Made by a program: the position numbers and the translations under genes. The notes below the pieces were generated by a model. It was not told the origin of the DNA. It searched no databases and saw only the letters and a program-made list of their open reading frames with translations. Positions 31,067 through 39,920 of a stretch of 64,000 nt of DNA are shown here, piece by piece. The stretch lies in NCBI GenBank assembly GCA_900637705.1, contig LR134390.1, forward strand, positions 310,001-374,000. Direction: 5' to 3'. This DNA comes from Fusobacterium varium (GTDB lineage: Bacteria > Fusobacteriota > Fusobacteriia > Fusobacteriales > Fusobacteriaceae). Each line of letters opens with the position of its first letter. Within the stretch, counting starts at the first letter, position 1.

Positions 31067-32071
31067 ATGAAAAAAATATTATTTGCAGGAAGTTTGTTGC
31101 TTATAGGAATGTTTATTGGATGTTCAAAGGAAAAAGAAACTGCAGCTAAAGAAAAAGTTAAAACTCAAGTTTTAAAAGTTGCTTTTAATCAATCAGAAAA
31201 TCATCCTCAATATAAAGCATTAACAAAATTTAGCAATCAATTGGAAGAACAAACAAAAGGAGCATATAAATTAGAAATATCTCCAAATGCTTTGTTGGGA
31301 GATCAAAGGGCAACAGCTGAACTGGTGCAAAATGGAGTTATTCAAATGTCAGTTGTAGGGAATCCAGTTGTTGAAAGTTTTAATAAAGATTTTAGTGTTA
31401 TAGGGTTGCCATATTTATATGATGATTTAGAACATCAGAAAAAAGTTTTTTTATCAGATGTATTAGAACCATTATTTAAATCTGTTTCTTCAAGTGGATT
31501 TGAGGTAATAGGAGCATTTACAGCAGGAGCTAGATGTCTTTATACAAATAAACCAATGATGAAACCAGAGGATTTAAAAGGATATAAATTTAGAGTGATG
31601 CAGTCAGATACAATGAAGAAAATGGTAGATTATATGGGTGGAATAGGAACTCCTATGGGACAGGGAGAAGTTTATACAGCAGTTCAGCAAGGAGTTATTG
31701 AAGGTGGAGAAAATAATGAAGTAACTTATGTAGATTTAAAACATTATGAAATAGCTCCTTATTTCTCTTATACAAACCATTTAATGGTTCCAGACTTAAT
31801 TATTATCAATGAAAAATTATATACTGGAATGACTTCAGAGAATAGAAAAATATTTGATAGTTTAATGAAACAAACTATTGAAAATGAATTTGAGGTATGG
31901 AATGAAAATGTAGAAGCAGCTAAAAAAATTGCAATAGAAAATGGAGCAAAATTTATTGCGGTGGATATTAAACCATTTCAAGAAAGAGTAAAACCTTTAC
32001 AGGAGGAAGTAGCTAATTCTTCTGAACTGACTAAAGATATATATGCTAAAGTAAGAGAATTAGCAAAATAA
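31067..32071 (+). CDS. dctP: TRAP transporter substrate-binding lipoprotein (DctP family)
   Basis: A 334-residue extracytoplasmic solute receptor. The N-terminus is a lipoprotein signal peptide ending at the lipobox around residue 19 (LLLIGMFIGC), so the protein is tethered to a membrane. The mature domain has VAFNQSENHP, ELVQNGVIQMSVV, the signature arginine segment YKFRVMQSD and GGIGTPMGQGEVYTAVQQGV. It delivers the ligand to the DctQM permease encoded next. With kduID downstream, the ligand is probably an unsaturated or keto-deoxy uronate or a hexuronate (inference). Confidence 0.93.
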   Translation: MKKILFAGSLLLIGMFIGCSKEKETAAKEKVKTQVLKVAFNQSENHPQYKALTKFSNQLEEQTKGAYKLEISPNALLGDQRATAELVQNGVIQMSVVGNPVVESFNKDFSVIGLPYLYDDLEHQKKVFLSDVLEPLFKSVSSSGFEVIGAFTAGARCLYTNKPMMKPEDLKGYKFRVMQSDTMKKMVDYMGGIGTPMGQGEVYTAVQQGVIEGGENNEVTYVDLKHYEIAPYFSYTNHLMVPDLIIINEKLYTGMTSENRKIFDSLMKQTIENEFEVWNENVEAAKKIAIENGAKFIAVDIKPFQERVKPLQEEVANSSELTKDIYAKVRELAK

Positions 32072-32094
32072 TCTTATTTAAGTAAGGAGATAAA

Positions 32095-32577
32095 ATGATG
32101 AAAAGAATAAAAAATGTTCTTGATAAAATTATAGAAATTTTTTGTATTGCTATAATGGGAATAATGACACTATTGGTAACATGGCAGGTTATAACTAGAT
32201 ATGTTTTTAATAAACCTAGTGTTTTTACAGAACAGGTATCTCAGTATTTATTCGTTTGGCTAGTAATGTATGGTTCAGCCTACGTTTTTGGAAAAAGAGA
32301 GCATATGCAGATTTCTTTTATAAGAGATATGGCACCTGAAAATATAAAAAGAATAATTGATGTTATTCAAGAAATAATAATATCAATATTTGTTTTGGGA
32401 GTAATGATATATGGAGGTTATTTTTCTTCTTTGAAGCAAATGACACAGGTAGATGCAGTATTACAAATGCCAATAGGGATTATTTATTCTGCAATTCCAA
32501 TTAGTGGAGTCTTTATAGTCTTCTATGTAATATATAATATTAAGAAAATAATTTTTAATAAAAAAGAAGAAGAATAA
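32095..32577 (+). CDS. dctQ: TRAP transporter small permease (DctQ)
   Basis: A 160-residue protein with four membrane helices. The pattern TWQVITRYVFNKPSVFTEQVSQYLFVW at the first cytoplasmic loop is typical of DctQ subunits (shown here only as recognised by TWQVITRYVF). It is located between the substrate-binding and large permease genes. Two adjacent ATG codons are possible starts. Confidence 0.9.
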   Translation: MMKRIKNVLDKIIEIFCIAIMGIMTLLVTWQVITRYVFNKPSVFTEQVSQYLFVWLVMYGSAYVFGKREHMQISFIRDMAPENIKRIIDVIQEIIISIFVLGVMIYGGYFSSLKQMTQVDAVLQMPIGIIYSAIPISGVFIVFYVIYNIKKIIFNKKEEE

Positions 32578-32590
32578 AAAAGGAGAAATT

Positions 32591-33898
32591 ATGGATTTAG
32601 CTTTGCAAATAGGAATATTTATATTTGTTTCACTAGTTATCTTTTTAGCAATAGGAGTTCCAATAAGTATAAGTATAGGGCTTTCTTCAACAATAGCTAT
32701 GTTGGTTATACTGCCATTTGATGGGGCAATGGGGACATCTGCTCAAAGAGTATTTATAGGAACTAACTCTTTTTCATTATTAGCAATTCCATTTTTTATT
32801 CTAGCTGGGAATATAATGAATACTGGTGGAATTGCAATAAGACTTATTAATTGTGCAAAACTTTTTGGAAGAAGATTTTATGGTCCACTAGCTCAGGCTA
32901 ATGTTGTCGCAAATATGCTTTTTGGTGCTATAAGTGGTTCAGGCGTAGCTGCAGCTGCAGCAGTAGGAGGAACAATTTCTCCTATAGAAGAAAGGGAAGG
33001 ATATGATAAAAGGTTTAGTTCAGCAGTAAATATATCTTCAGCTCCAACAGGGATGCTTATTCCTCCAAGCAATACATTGATTGTATATTCAACAGTAGCA
33101 GGGAGTGTTTCAATTTCAGCTCTATTTATAGCAGGTTATCTTCCTGGAATTCTATGGGGATTGGGAGTAATGACAGTTGCTGGAATTATGGCTAAAAAGT
33201 TAAAATATAAATCAGAAGGAAATATAAATGTAAAACAAATAGTAAAAATAGTATTAGATGCTATTCCAAGCTTATTATTAATAATAATTGTAATAGGAGG
33301 GATTTTAAAAGGAGTATTTACAGCAACAGAGGGTTCAGCCATAGCTGTTGTATATTCATTGATTCTTTCTTTGATATACGGAGAAATGAAACTTAGTGAT
33401 TTACCTAAAATATTTTTAAGCTCTGCTCAAATGACAGCAATAGTAATATTTATGATAGGGGTATCATCTATAATGTCATGGGTAATGGCTTTTGCGAATA
33501 TACCTCAAAAAATAGCTGAATTGCTTTTAGGAGTAACTGACAGTAAAATAATAATATTAATTATTATGAATATAATACTTTTATTGATAGGAACATTTAT
33601 GGATCCAACACCTGCAGTTTTAATATTTACTCCAATTTTTTTACCAATAGTAGAAAGATTTGGTATGACACCTGTTCATTTTGGAATAATGCTTGTATTT
33701 AACTTATGTATAGGGACAATAACCCCACCAGTTGGACCAATTTTATTTACAGGATGTAAGGTTGGGCAGGTTAGTATAGAAGATGTATTTAAATGGTTAC
33801 TACCATTTTATACAGTAACAATTCTTATACTATTTTTAGTTACTTTTATACCAAGTTTTTCATTGATATTACCACAGGCATTTGGATTGATAAAATAA
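32591..33898 (+). CDS. dctM: TRAP transporter large permease (DctM)
   Basis: A 435-residue sodium-coupled permease with about 12 hydrophobic segments. Family signatures include SGSGVAAAAAVGG, TGMLIPPSNTLIVYS, ATEGSAIAVVYSL and the C-terminal GTITPPVGPILFTG. Together with DctP and DctQ it forms a complete tripartite TRAP transporter. It is closely spaced after dctQ and precedes kduI in the same direction. Confidence 0.94.
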   Translation: MDLALQIGIFIFVSLVIFLAIGVPISISIGLSSTIAMLVILPFDGAMGTSAQRVFIGTNSFSLLAIPFFILAGNIMNTGGIAIRLINCAKLFGRRFYGPLAQANVVANMLFGAISGSGVAAAAAVGGTISPIEEREGYDKRFSSAVNISSAPTGMLIPPSNTLIVYSTVAGSVSISALFIAGYLPGILWGLGVMTVAGIMAKKLKYKSEGNINVKQIVKIVLDAIPSLLLIIIVIGGILKGVFTATEGSAIAVVYSLILSLIYGEMKLSDLPKIFLSSAQMTAIVIFMIGVSSIMSWVMAFANIPQKIAELLLGVTDSKIIILIIMNIILLLIGTFMDPTPAVLIFTPIFLPIVERFGMTPVHFGIMLVFNLCIGTITPPVGPILFTGCKVGQVSIEDVFKWLLPFYTVTILILFLVTFIPSFSLILPQAFGLIK

Positions 33899-33942
33899 TA
33901 AAGGTAAATTAAAATATAAATTTATATATTGAAGGAGGAAAA

Positions 33943-34773
33943 ATGGAGATTCGTTATGCTTCAAGCAATAAAGATGCGAAGAATTATGATACAAGTAGAT
34001 TGAGGGAAGAATACCTTATAGAAAATTTATTTACACCTAATGATTTAAAGTTAGTTTATTCACATATAGATAGAATTATAGTAGGAGGAGTTTGTCCTTG
34101 TAAAGATATATTAAAACTGGAGGGGAGCAAAGAACTAGGTTCTAACTTTTTTCTTGAGAGAAGAGAATTGGGGATTATAAACATAGGAGGAGCAGGAGTA
34201 GTTGTTTTAGATGGAGAAGAGTTTTCCCTAAACACTAAAGATGCATTATATGTTGGAATAGGAACTAAAGATGTACTTTTTAAATCTATTGACAGTAAAA
34301 ATCCAGCAAAATTTTATTTAAATTCTGCTCCAGCTCATCATAAATATCCAACAGTTAAGATAAGTCTTGAAGATGCTAGAAAAGTAAAGTTAGGAAGTAC
34401 AGAAACTTCAAATAAAAGAACAATAAATCAATATATTCATCCAGATGTATGTCAGTCTTGTCAATTGGTTATGGGAATGACAATGCTGGAAGATGGCTCA
34501 GTATGGAATAGTATGCCGACTCATACACATGATAGAAGAATGGAAGTATATTTTTATTTTGATATGGAAGAAGATACAAGAATATTTCATTTGATGGGTG
34601 AACCAAAAGAAACAAGACATATTGTGATGAAAAATGAAGAAGCAGTAATTTCACCATCTTGGTCAATTCACAGTGGTGTAGGTACAGCAAGTTATACATT
34701 TATTTGGGGAATGGTAGGAGAAAATCAAACTTTTACAGATATGGACCATATAATGATGAAAGATATAAAATAA
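33943..34773 (+). CDS. kduI: 5-keto-4-deoxyuronate isomerase
   Basis: A 276-residue cupin-type zinc isomerase acting on 4-deoxy-L-threo-5-hexosulose uronate. Motifs: YSHIDRIIVGG, HPDVCQSCQLVMGMT with the metal-binding region, and MPTHTHDRRMEVYFYFD. The length equals the family norm. It is followed by kduD; together they take the product of unsaturated uronyl hydrolysis to 2-keto-3-deoxygluconate. The polysaccharide lyase or hydrolase feeding them is not in this window. Confidence 0.95.
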   Translation: MEIRYASSNKDAKNYDTSRLREEYLIENLFTPNDLKLVYSHIDRIIVGGVCPCKDILKLEGSKELGSNFFLERRELGIINIGGAGVVVLDGEEFSLNTKDALYVGIGTKDVLFKSIDSKNPAKFYLNSAPAHHKYPTVKISLEDARKVKLGSTETSNKRTINQYIHPDVCQSCQLVMGMTMLEDGSVWNSMPTHTHDRRMEVYFYFDMEEDTRIFHLMGEPKETRHIVMKNEEAVISPSWSIHSGVGTASYTFIWGMVGENQTFTDMDHIMMKDIK

Positions 34774-34806
34774 GGGAAGAATATATATTTTATTAGGAGG
34801 CAGAAA

Positions 34807-35580
34807 ATGTTAAGTGAATTTTCAATGGACTTTTTTTCTTTGAAAGGAAAAACAGCAATTGTGACAGGAGGAAATACAGGATTAGGACAGGGATATGTTG
34901 TAGCATTTGCTAAAGCAGGAGCAGATCTTTTTGTTACTACTTATGATAGAGAATGGGAAGAAACAAGAAAACTTGTAGAGGCTGAAGGAAGAAAAATTCA
35001 TTTTTTTCAAGCAGATTTAACAGAGAGAGCTCAAGTTAGTGCAGCAGTACAGGAATGTATGAAAGTCTATGGGAAAATAGATATATTAGTAAATAATGCA
35101 GGAACTATAAGAAGAGCACCTTTATTGGAATATAAAGATTCTGATTGGGAAGCAGTAATGAATATCAATTTGAATGCAGTTTATTATATGAGCCAAGATG
35201 TAGCTAAAATAATGGTAACTCAAGGAAGTGGGAAAATAATAAATGTAGCTTCAATGCTTTCATTTCAAGGAGGAAAATTTGTACCTCCATATACAGCAAG
35301 CAAGCATGGAGTTGCAGGATTGACTAAGGCTTTTGCAAATGAACTAGCATGTAAGAATATTCAAGTTAATGCAATAGCTCCAGGATATATAAAAACAGCA
35401 AATACAGCACCTATAAGAGCAGATGAAAAGAGAAATGCTGAAATTTTAAGCAGAATACCAGCAGATAAATGGGCAGAACCATCTGAATTGATGGGAGCAA
35501 TAGTATTTTTAGCGAGTAGAGCTTCAGACTATGTAAATGGTCATATATTAGCTGTAGATGGTGGCTGGCTGGTTAGATAA
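34807..35580 (+). CDS. kduD: 2-deoxy-D-gluconate 3-dehydrogenase (SDR)
   Basis: A 257-residue short-chain dehydrogenase. TGGNTGLGQG is the nucleotide-binding motif, NNAG and the catalytic Ser and Tyr-x-x-x-Lys (YTASKHG) are present, and the C-terminus ends with a family-typical GGWLVR. It reduces 2,5-diketo-3-deoxygluconate to 2-keto-3-deoxygluconate. The start at 34807 follows AGGAGG; a later ATG at 34825 is a weaker alternative. It is the last gene of the uronate operon. Confidence 0.92.
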   Translation: MLSEFSMDFFSLKGKTAIVTGGNTGLGQGYVVAFAKAGADLFVTTYDREWEETRKLVEAEGRKIHFFQADLTERAQVSAAVQECMKVYGKIDILVNNAGTIRRAPLLEYKDSDWEAVMNINLNAVYYMSQDVAKIMVTQGSGKIINVASMLSFQGGKFVPPYTASKHGVAGLTKAFANELACKNIQVNAIAPGYIKTANTAPIRADEKRNAEILSRIPADKWAEPSELMGAIVFLASRASDYVNGHILAVDGGWLVR

Positions 35581-35584
35581 AATT

Positions 35585-35620
35585 AAAAAAGAGTAGTCTT
35601 AGTTAAGATTACTCTTTTTT
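35585..35620. terminator. Bidirectional terminator between kduD and the AhpF-like gene
   Basis: A 16-bp stem (35585-35600 with 35605-35620, one G-U pair) has an A run on one side and a T run on the other, so it can terminate the + strand uronate operon and the - strand peroxidase operon. Confidence 0.85.
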
Positions 35621-35626
35621 AATTAT

Positions 35627-37258
35627 TTACTTCAATATTTCTATAACTTCGTCTATATTCTTTTGTCCAAAGAAAATATCTTTATCATTAATTATCATAG
35701 CTGGGACACTCATGATGTCATACTTTTCTTTAAAATCTGGGAATGTAAATACATCAATAATCTCTACATTTACATTTTTGTTTTCTACAGCTATCTTTTG
35801 GGCTGCCTGAACAGTTTCTGGGCATTTAGTACAGCTGAGTGATATACCTATTTTTATATTTACAGGTGAAGAAATATTTTTGATATTTTTCATAGTATCC
35901 TCAGAAATTTTTTGACCTGGACCTGCAATATTGTACATAGCAAGAATAAAGGAATTCAATTCATGTCCACTAGGAAGAGATGAGAATTTTATTCCAGAAA
36001 AATCTCCATTTTTGTCTAAAATAGCTATTGTAGGGAACCTGTCTGCTTTAATTTTCTTTTCAAGTTCAGAATTTTCTCCTTTTTCAAAAGAAATGAATTT
36101 TAGCTTATTTGAAACAGAAGATATTTCTTTTACCATATTTTCAATCATTGAAGATTTCTCCACAGAAGAATCTTTGATAACAACAAGCTCAATATTATTT
36201 TCAAATTTTGAAACAATATCTTTAAGTTGCTCTTTAAGATTACTATCCAATAATTCAACTTCTTTGATTTGAGCTTGCGAAGATTTTTCAGGTTCTTTTT
36301 CTTCTTTTGATATACCAAGTTTTTCTCTTAAGTCATGAACATATTTTTCAATATTTACAGCAGCAACAGCACCATCTGAAACTGCAGTGACAAGCTGTCT
36401 AAGCTTTTTAGGTCTGATATCTCCAGCAGCATAAACTCCTTTGATATTAGTTAATAAATCTTCATCAGTAGGGATAAAACCATATTGATCTAATTTTATA
36501 TGTTCTTTGAAAAGTTTACTTTGAGGCTCATAACCAACGAAGATAAATATTCCAAAAGATTTTCCATCTTGAGCTTTATATTCAGATATTTCTCCAGTTA
36601 TATTATTTTTAAATACAGCACTTCTTAATTGAATATCTCCTTTAGCTTCAAGTAATTCAGTATTAAATTTGACTTCTATTTTTGGGTGACTTAAAACTTT
36701 TTCAGCTATTGATTTAGCACATGTAAATTCAGGTTCTCTTGCTATTATTGTTACTTTAGTAGCATATTTTGTAAGAAAAATAGCTTCTTCAGCAGCAGCA
36801 AAACCTGCTCCTATTACAAATACTTCCATTCCTGTAAAAAATTCCCCATCACAAGTAGCACAGTATGCTACACCTCTTCCAGTATATTCTTCTTCTCCAG
36901 GGAAATTAAGTTTTCTAGGAGAAGCTCCAGTAGCTATTACAACTGAAAGTGCTTTATATTCTCCAGAAGTTGTTTTTAATACTTTTATATCTTGAGATAA
37001 ATCCATATCTTTTACTTCAGCAGTTGTAAATTCTACACCAAAACTTTCAGCTTGTTTTTTTAACTGAGCTCCAAACTCACTTCCAGATATTTCAGATATT
37101 CCGGGGTAATTAACTATTTCATTAGTAAGACAGATTTGTCCACCAGCTTTATCTTTTTCTATAATGAGAACATCCAGCATAGCTCTTCCAGCATATATTC
37201 CAGCTGATAATCCAGAAGGACCTCCTCCAATTACTATTAAATCATAAATTTTTTCCAT
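35627..37258 (-). CDS. AhpF-like flavin disulfide reductase, thioredoxin-reductase domain first, thioredoxin-fold domain last
   Basis: A 543-residue fusion. Residues 1-305 form a thioredoxin reductase: FAD loop IGGGPSGLSAGIYAGRA, redox CATCDG, NAD-binding VIGAGFAAAEEA and GVYAAGDIRPKKLRQLVTA. Residues from about 340 form a tandem thioredoxin/glutaredoxin-like unit with the active site CTKCPETV near 460. In classical AhpF the order is reversed (thioredoxin-fold domain first). The neighbouring ahpC, upstream in the same operon, makes it the likely reductase of that peroxiredoxin. Confidence 0.88.
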   Translation of the reverse strand: MEKIYDLIVIGGGPSGLSAGIYAGRAMLDVLIIEKDKAGGQICLTNEIVNYPGISEISGSEFGAQLKKQAESFGVEFTTAEVKDMDLSQDIKVLKTTSGEYKALSVVIATGASPRKLNFPGEEEYTGRGVAYCATCDGEFFTGMEVFVIGAGFAAAEEAIFLTKYATKVTIIAREPEFTCAKSIAEKVLSHPKIEVKFNTELLEAKGDIQLRSAVFKNNITGEISEYKAQDGKSFGIFIFVGYEPQSKLFKEHIKLDQYGFIPTDEDLLTNIKGVYAAGDIRPKKLRQLVTAVSDGAVAAVNIEKYVHDLREKLGISKEEKEPEKSSQAQIKEVELLDSNLKEQLKDIVSKFENNIELVVIKDSSVEKSSMIENMVKEISSVSNKLKFISFEKGENSELEKKIKADRFPTIAILDKNGDFSGIKFSSLPSGHELNSFILAMYNIAGPGQKISEDTMKNIKNISSPVNIKIGISLSCTKCPETVQAAQKIAVENKNVNVEIIDVFTFPDFKEKYDIMSVPAMIINDKDIFFGQKNIDEVIEILK

Positions 37259-37292
37259 ATTTTTTCCTTTCTATATATTAAAAATTGTATCT

Positions 37293-37340
37293 AAAAAAAG
37301 AGGAGACATCTGAATGATTCTCTTTCAGTCTTCCTCTTTT
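37293..37340 (-). terminator. Intercistronic hairpin between ahpC and the reductase gene
   Basis: AAAAGAGGAGAC at 37296-37307 pairs, with one bulge, with the sequence at 37328-37340, and CTGAA/TTCAG extends the stem. On the - strand a T run follows. It probably attenuates transcription so that ahpC is made in excess over the reductase (inference). Confidence 0.65.
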
Positions 37341-37346
37341 GTATTT

Positions 37347-37907
37347 TTAAAGTTTTCCAACAAGGTCAATAGTTGGTTTTATAGTATCACTACCTGGTTT
37401 CCATTTAGCAGGACAAACTTCTCCATGTTCAGCTACAAATTTAGCAGCTTGAAGTTTTCTAAGCAATTCTCCAGCTTCTCTTCCAATACCATTATCATGC
37501 ACTTCATAAGCAACAATAACACCTTCTGGATTGATGATAAAACTTCCTCTTAGAGCCAATCCCTCTTCTTCTATCATAACTTCAAAATCTCTAGCAAGTT
37601 TTCCAGTAGGGTCTGCAAGCATAGGATATTGAACTTTTTTTATTCTATCAGATGTATCATGCCAAGCTTTATGTACAAAGTGAGTATCTGTAGAAACTGA
37701 ATATACTTCACAACCTTCAGCTTTGAATTGCTCATAATGTTCTGCTAAATCTTCAAGTTCAGTAGGACATACAAATGTAAAATCAGCTGGATAAAATACT
37801 ACTGCTGCCCATTTCCCTTTCATAGATTCATTAGTTATTTCTTTAAAGTCTCCCATATGGTAGGCCATTGTTTTAAATTCTGATACTTTTTTACCAATTA
37901 ACGACAT
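37347..37907 (-). CDS. ahpC: Peroxiredoxin AhpC
   Basis: A 186-residue typical 2-Cys peroxiredoxin that reduces hydrogen peroxide and alkyl hydroperoxides. The peroxidatic cysteine is in FTFVCPTEL near residue 47, and the resolving cysteine in GEVCPAKW near residue 167. It has a strong AGGAGG site and a consensus promoter. It is transcribed with the AhpF-like gene downstream. In an anaerobe this pair provides oxygen-stress defence. Confidence 0.95.
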   Translation of the reverse strand: MSLIGKKVSEFKTMAYHMGDFKEITNESMKGKWAAVVFYPADFTFVCPTELEDLAEHYEQFKAEGCEVYSVSTDTHFVHKAWHDTSDRIKKVQYPMLADPTGKLARDFEVMIEEEGLALRGSFIINPEGVIVAYEVHDNGIGREAGELLRKLQAAKFVAEHGEVCPAKWKPGSDTIKPTIDLVGKL

Positions 37908-37979
37908 AATTTTTCCTCCTTAATTAATTTGAATTACATTATTTTGTAATTACTTTTAATTTGTAATTATTATATTTTG

Positions 37980-38008
37980 ATTATATAATTAATTACTTGC
38001 TATGTCAA
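37980..38008 (-). promoter_or_regulatory. Consensus promoter of ahpC
   Basis: On the - strand TTGACA (38003-38008) and TATAAT (37980-37985) are both perfect, with 17 bases between. Downstream, between the promoter and the ahpC start, the motif TTTGTAATTA occurs twice at regular distance. These may be operator half-sites for a peroxide or metal regulator such as PerR/Fur, which is not proven. Confidence 0.8.
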
Positions 38009-38109
38009 GAATTTTTTTTAGTATTTTCTTGTTTTTATTTTTTTATATATTAAAATCTATGTATAATATCATTTTTAGTTGAAAACTTATAGTGGAAGAA
38101 AGGAGAAAA

Positions 38110-38928
38110 ATGTTACTTAAGTGTAGAGATAAAAGTATTGAACTTGGAAAAAGAACGTTAATAATGGGGATTCTTAATGTGACACCAGATTCTTTTTCAG
38201 ATGGTGGGAAATATACAAATATAGAAACAGCTGTAAAACAGGCTCAAAAATTGATAAAAGATGGAGCTGATATAATAGATATAGGTGGTGAATCAACAAG
38301 ACCAGGGCATGAACAGATATCAGTGGAAGAAGAGATTGTAAGGATAATTCCTGTGATAGAAAGAATAAATTCAGAATTAGATACAATAATTTCGGTAGAT
38401 ACATATAAATATAAGGTAGCAGAAGCAGCTTTAAAAGCTGGTGCACATATAGTAAATGATATATGGGGCTTGCAATATGATAATGGAGAGATGGCAGCTC
38501 TTGTGAAAAAATATGATGTTCCATTGATAGCTATGCATAATCAAAATGATAAAATATATAAAGAGGATATAATTTTAAGTATGAGAAAATTTTTTCAGAA
38601 GACTTATGAGATAGCAGATAAATATGATATAAGCAGAGAAAAAATAATACTTGATCCAGGGATAGGTTTTGGAAAAGATATAGACTTAAATTTAGAAGTT
38701 TTAAGTAGAATGGAAGAATTAAGAGATATGGGAAGGATACTTTTAGGTACTTCCAGAAAAAGATTTATTGGAACGATTTTAAATGATGCTCCTGTAGATC
38801 AAAGAGTAGAAGGAACTATTGCTACAACTGTAATAGGAATAGAAAAAGGAGTAGATATAGTTAGAGTGCATGATGTACTGGAAAATAAAAAAGCTGCTAT
38901 GGTAGCAGATAGAATAATAAGAAGATAA
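38110..38928 (+). CDS. folP: Dihydropteroate synthase
   Basis: A 272-residue TIM-barrel enzyme that joins 6-hydroxymethyl-dihydropterin pyrophosphate to p-aminobenzoate; it is the sulfonamide target. MGILNVTPDSFSDGGKY, DIGGESTRPGHE, DTYKYKVAEAALKAGAHIVNDI, DPGIGFGKD and GTSRKRFIG are all present. A GTG at 38092 is in frame but the ATG at 38110 follows AAAGGAG. It stands alone, 17 kb from folE-folBK, and is followed by a terminator. Confidence 0.96.
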   Translation: MLLKCRDKSIELGKRTLIMGILNVTPDSFSDGGKYTNIETAVKQAQKLIKDGADIIDIGGESTRPGHEQISVEEEIVRIIPVIERINSELDTIISVDTYKYKVAEAALKAGAHIVNDIWGLQYDNGEMAALVKKYDVPLIAMHNQNDKIYKEDIILSMRKFFQKTYEIADKYDISREKIILDPGIGFGKDIDLNLEVLSRMEELRDMGRILLGTSRKRFIGTILNDAPVDQRVEGTIATTVIGIEKGVDIVRVHDVLENKKAAMVADRIIRR

Positions 38929-38931
38929 AAT

Positions 38932-38972
38932 AAAAGTGGATAATCCAAGGAATTAAGGTTATCCACTTTTTA
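38932..38972 (+). terminator. Terminator after folP
   Basis: AAAAGTGGATA at 38932-38942 pairs with its exact complement at 38960-38970, followed by a short T run. Confidence 0.8.
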
Positions 38973-39255
38973 TCACTTTATTTTTTTACTATATTAAAAA
39001 ACAGACTAATATTATGGAGATTTTAAAATCTTGAGTTGTTGAAATAGGAATAGAAGTTTCACTTTTTTAAGACATTCCTGTACTTTTACTTTTCAGATTA
39101 AAGTTTACAGTTCTGTTTAATATAAGCTTCTCTATTTTCATAGACATTTCTCAGATATCCAATTGATATAGGAAATTATTAACTTCTCCACAGGCAGAAT
39201 ATTTTACAACAATCAATAATAAGAGCAATATTTCCTTAACATTAAAAAACATGAT
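38973..39255. other. Gap with a possible gene remnant
   Basis: No intact gene. On the - strand two short open stretches in different frames (one encoding YSACGEVNNF, the next GYLRNVYENREAYIK) look protein-like and overlap without a shared frame. They suggest a decayed gene, but I cannot assign a family. Confidence 0.3.
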
Positions 39256-39593
39256 TTATTCTATATTTAAACTATCTTTTTCATCTTCAATTTCTAATAA
39301 TATTTTGATATTATCTAAAAGACAGTTTCTTTTTTCTTCAAGAGTATTGTAACGTGTATATTCTTGAGAAAAGTAGATTTTTCTAGATTTGACTTTAGAC
39401 AATAGCTCAATTACATCTCCTGTATAATATTCATCTTTAATTTCTTCCAACTCTAAAAAATTTAAATTAAAAAATTTTTCAAGTTCATAAAATATATTTT
39501 CTAATTCATATTCCTGAAGATTTTTTCTGACTTTAAAACTTCTTTTTGAAGAAGTAAATTTTCTCTAAATCCATATTTAAAACTATATGCCAT
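39256..39593 (-). CDS. Small hypothetical protein, frame broken by one missing base
   Basis: A protein of about 112 residues, not recognised. The start MAYSFKYGFRENLL at 39593 has an AGGAGG site. The C-terminal part (LEEIKDEYYTGDVIELLSK) lies in another frame; adding one A (coding sense) at 39543-39547 joins them through the charged helical stretch NLQEYELENIFYELEKF. It is acidic and probably helical, with no signal peptide or membrane segment. It stands alone between folP and the lipoprotein gene. Confidence 0.6.
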
Positions 39594-39855
39594 ATTATTC
39601 CTCCAATCAGTACTATAGTAAGATTATACTTTGTTTTATAAGGCTCAGTCAATCATATTATTTTCTTCAAAGTGATTTCTTTCTAAAATTGTAAGATACT
39701 TTTAATTTTTTTTTTGAAATTTAGTATTATTTTTTATTATGTAGAATTAATAAAAAATAAAATATGGTGTTAAAAAATAATAGTATTGAAATGAAAGAAA
39801 GTGTGAAAAGAAAAATTATTAAGGAAAATTAAAAATAATACTATAATTAGAAAAT
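39594..39855. other. AT-rich spacer
   Basis: Nothing coding is visible. The left edge holds the ribosome binding site and presumably the promoter of the - strand gene ending at 39256. Only AT-rich tracts follow up to the lipoprotein terminator. Confidence 0.5.
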
Positions 39856-39889
39856 AAATAAGCAGCTATAAAATTACAGCTGCTTATTT
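39856..39889 (-). terminator. Terminator of the coiled-coil lipoprotein gene
   Basis: A 12-bp perfect stem (AAATAAGCAGCT at 39856-39867 with 39878-39889) lies directly after the - strand lipoprotein gene and is followed, on the - strand, by a T-rich stretch. Confidence 0.8.
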
Positions 39890-39920
39890 ATGGAAATATT
39901 AAATATAAATCCATTAGTTG

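Noticed and set aside
35931-37553. + strand open frames opposite the AhpF-like and ahpC genes
   Set aside because: Shadows of well-supported - strand genes.
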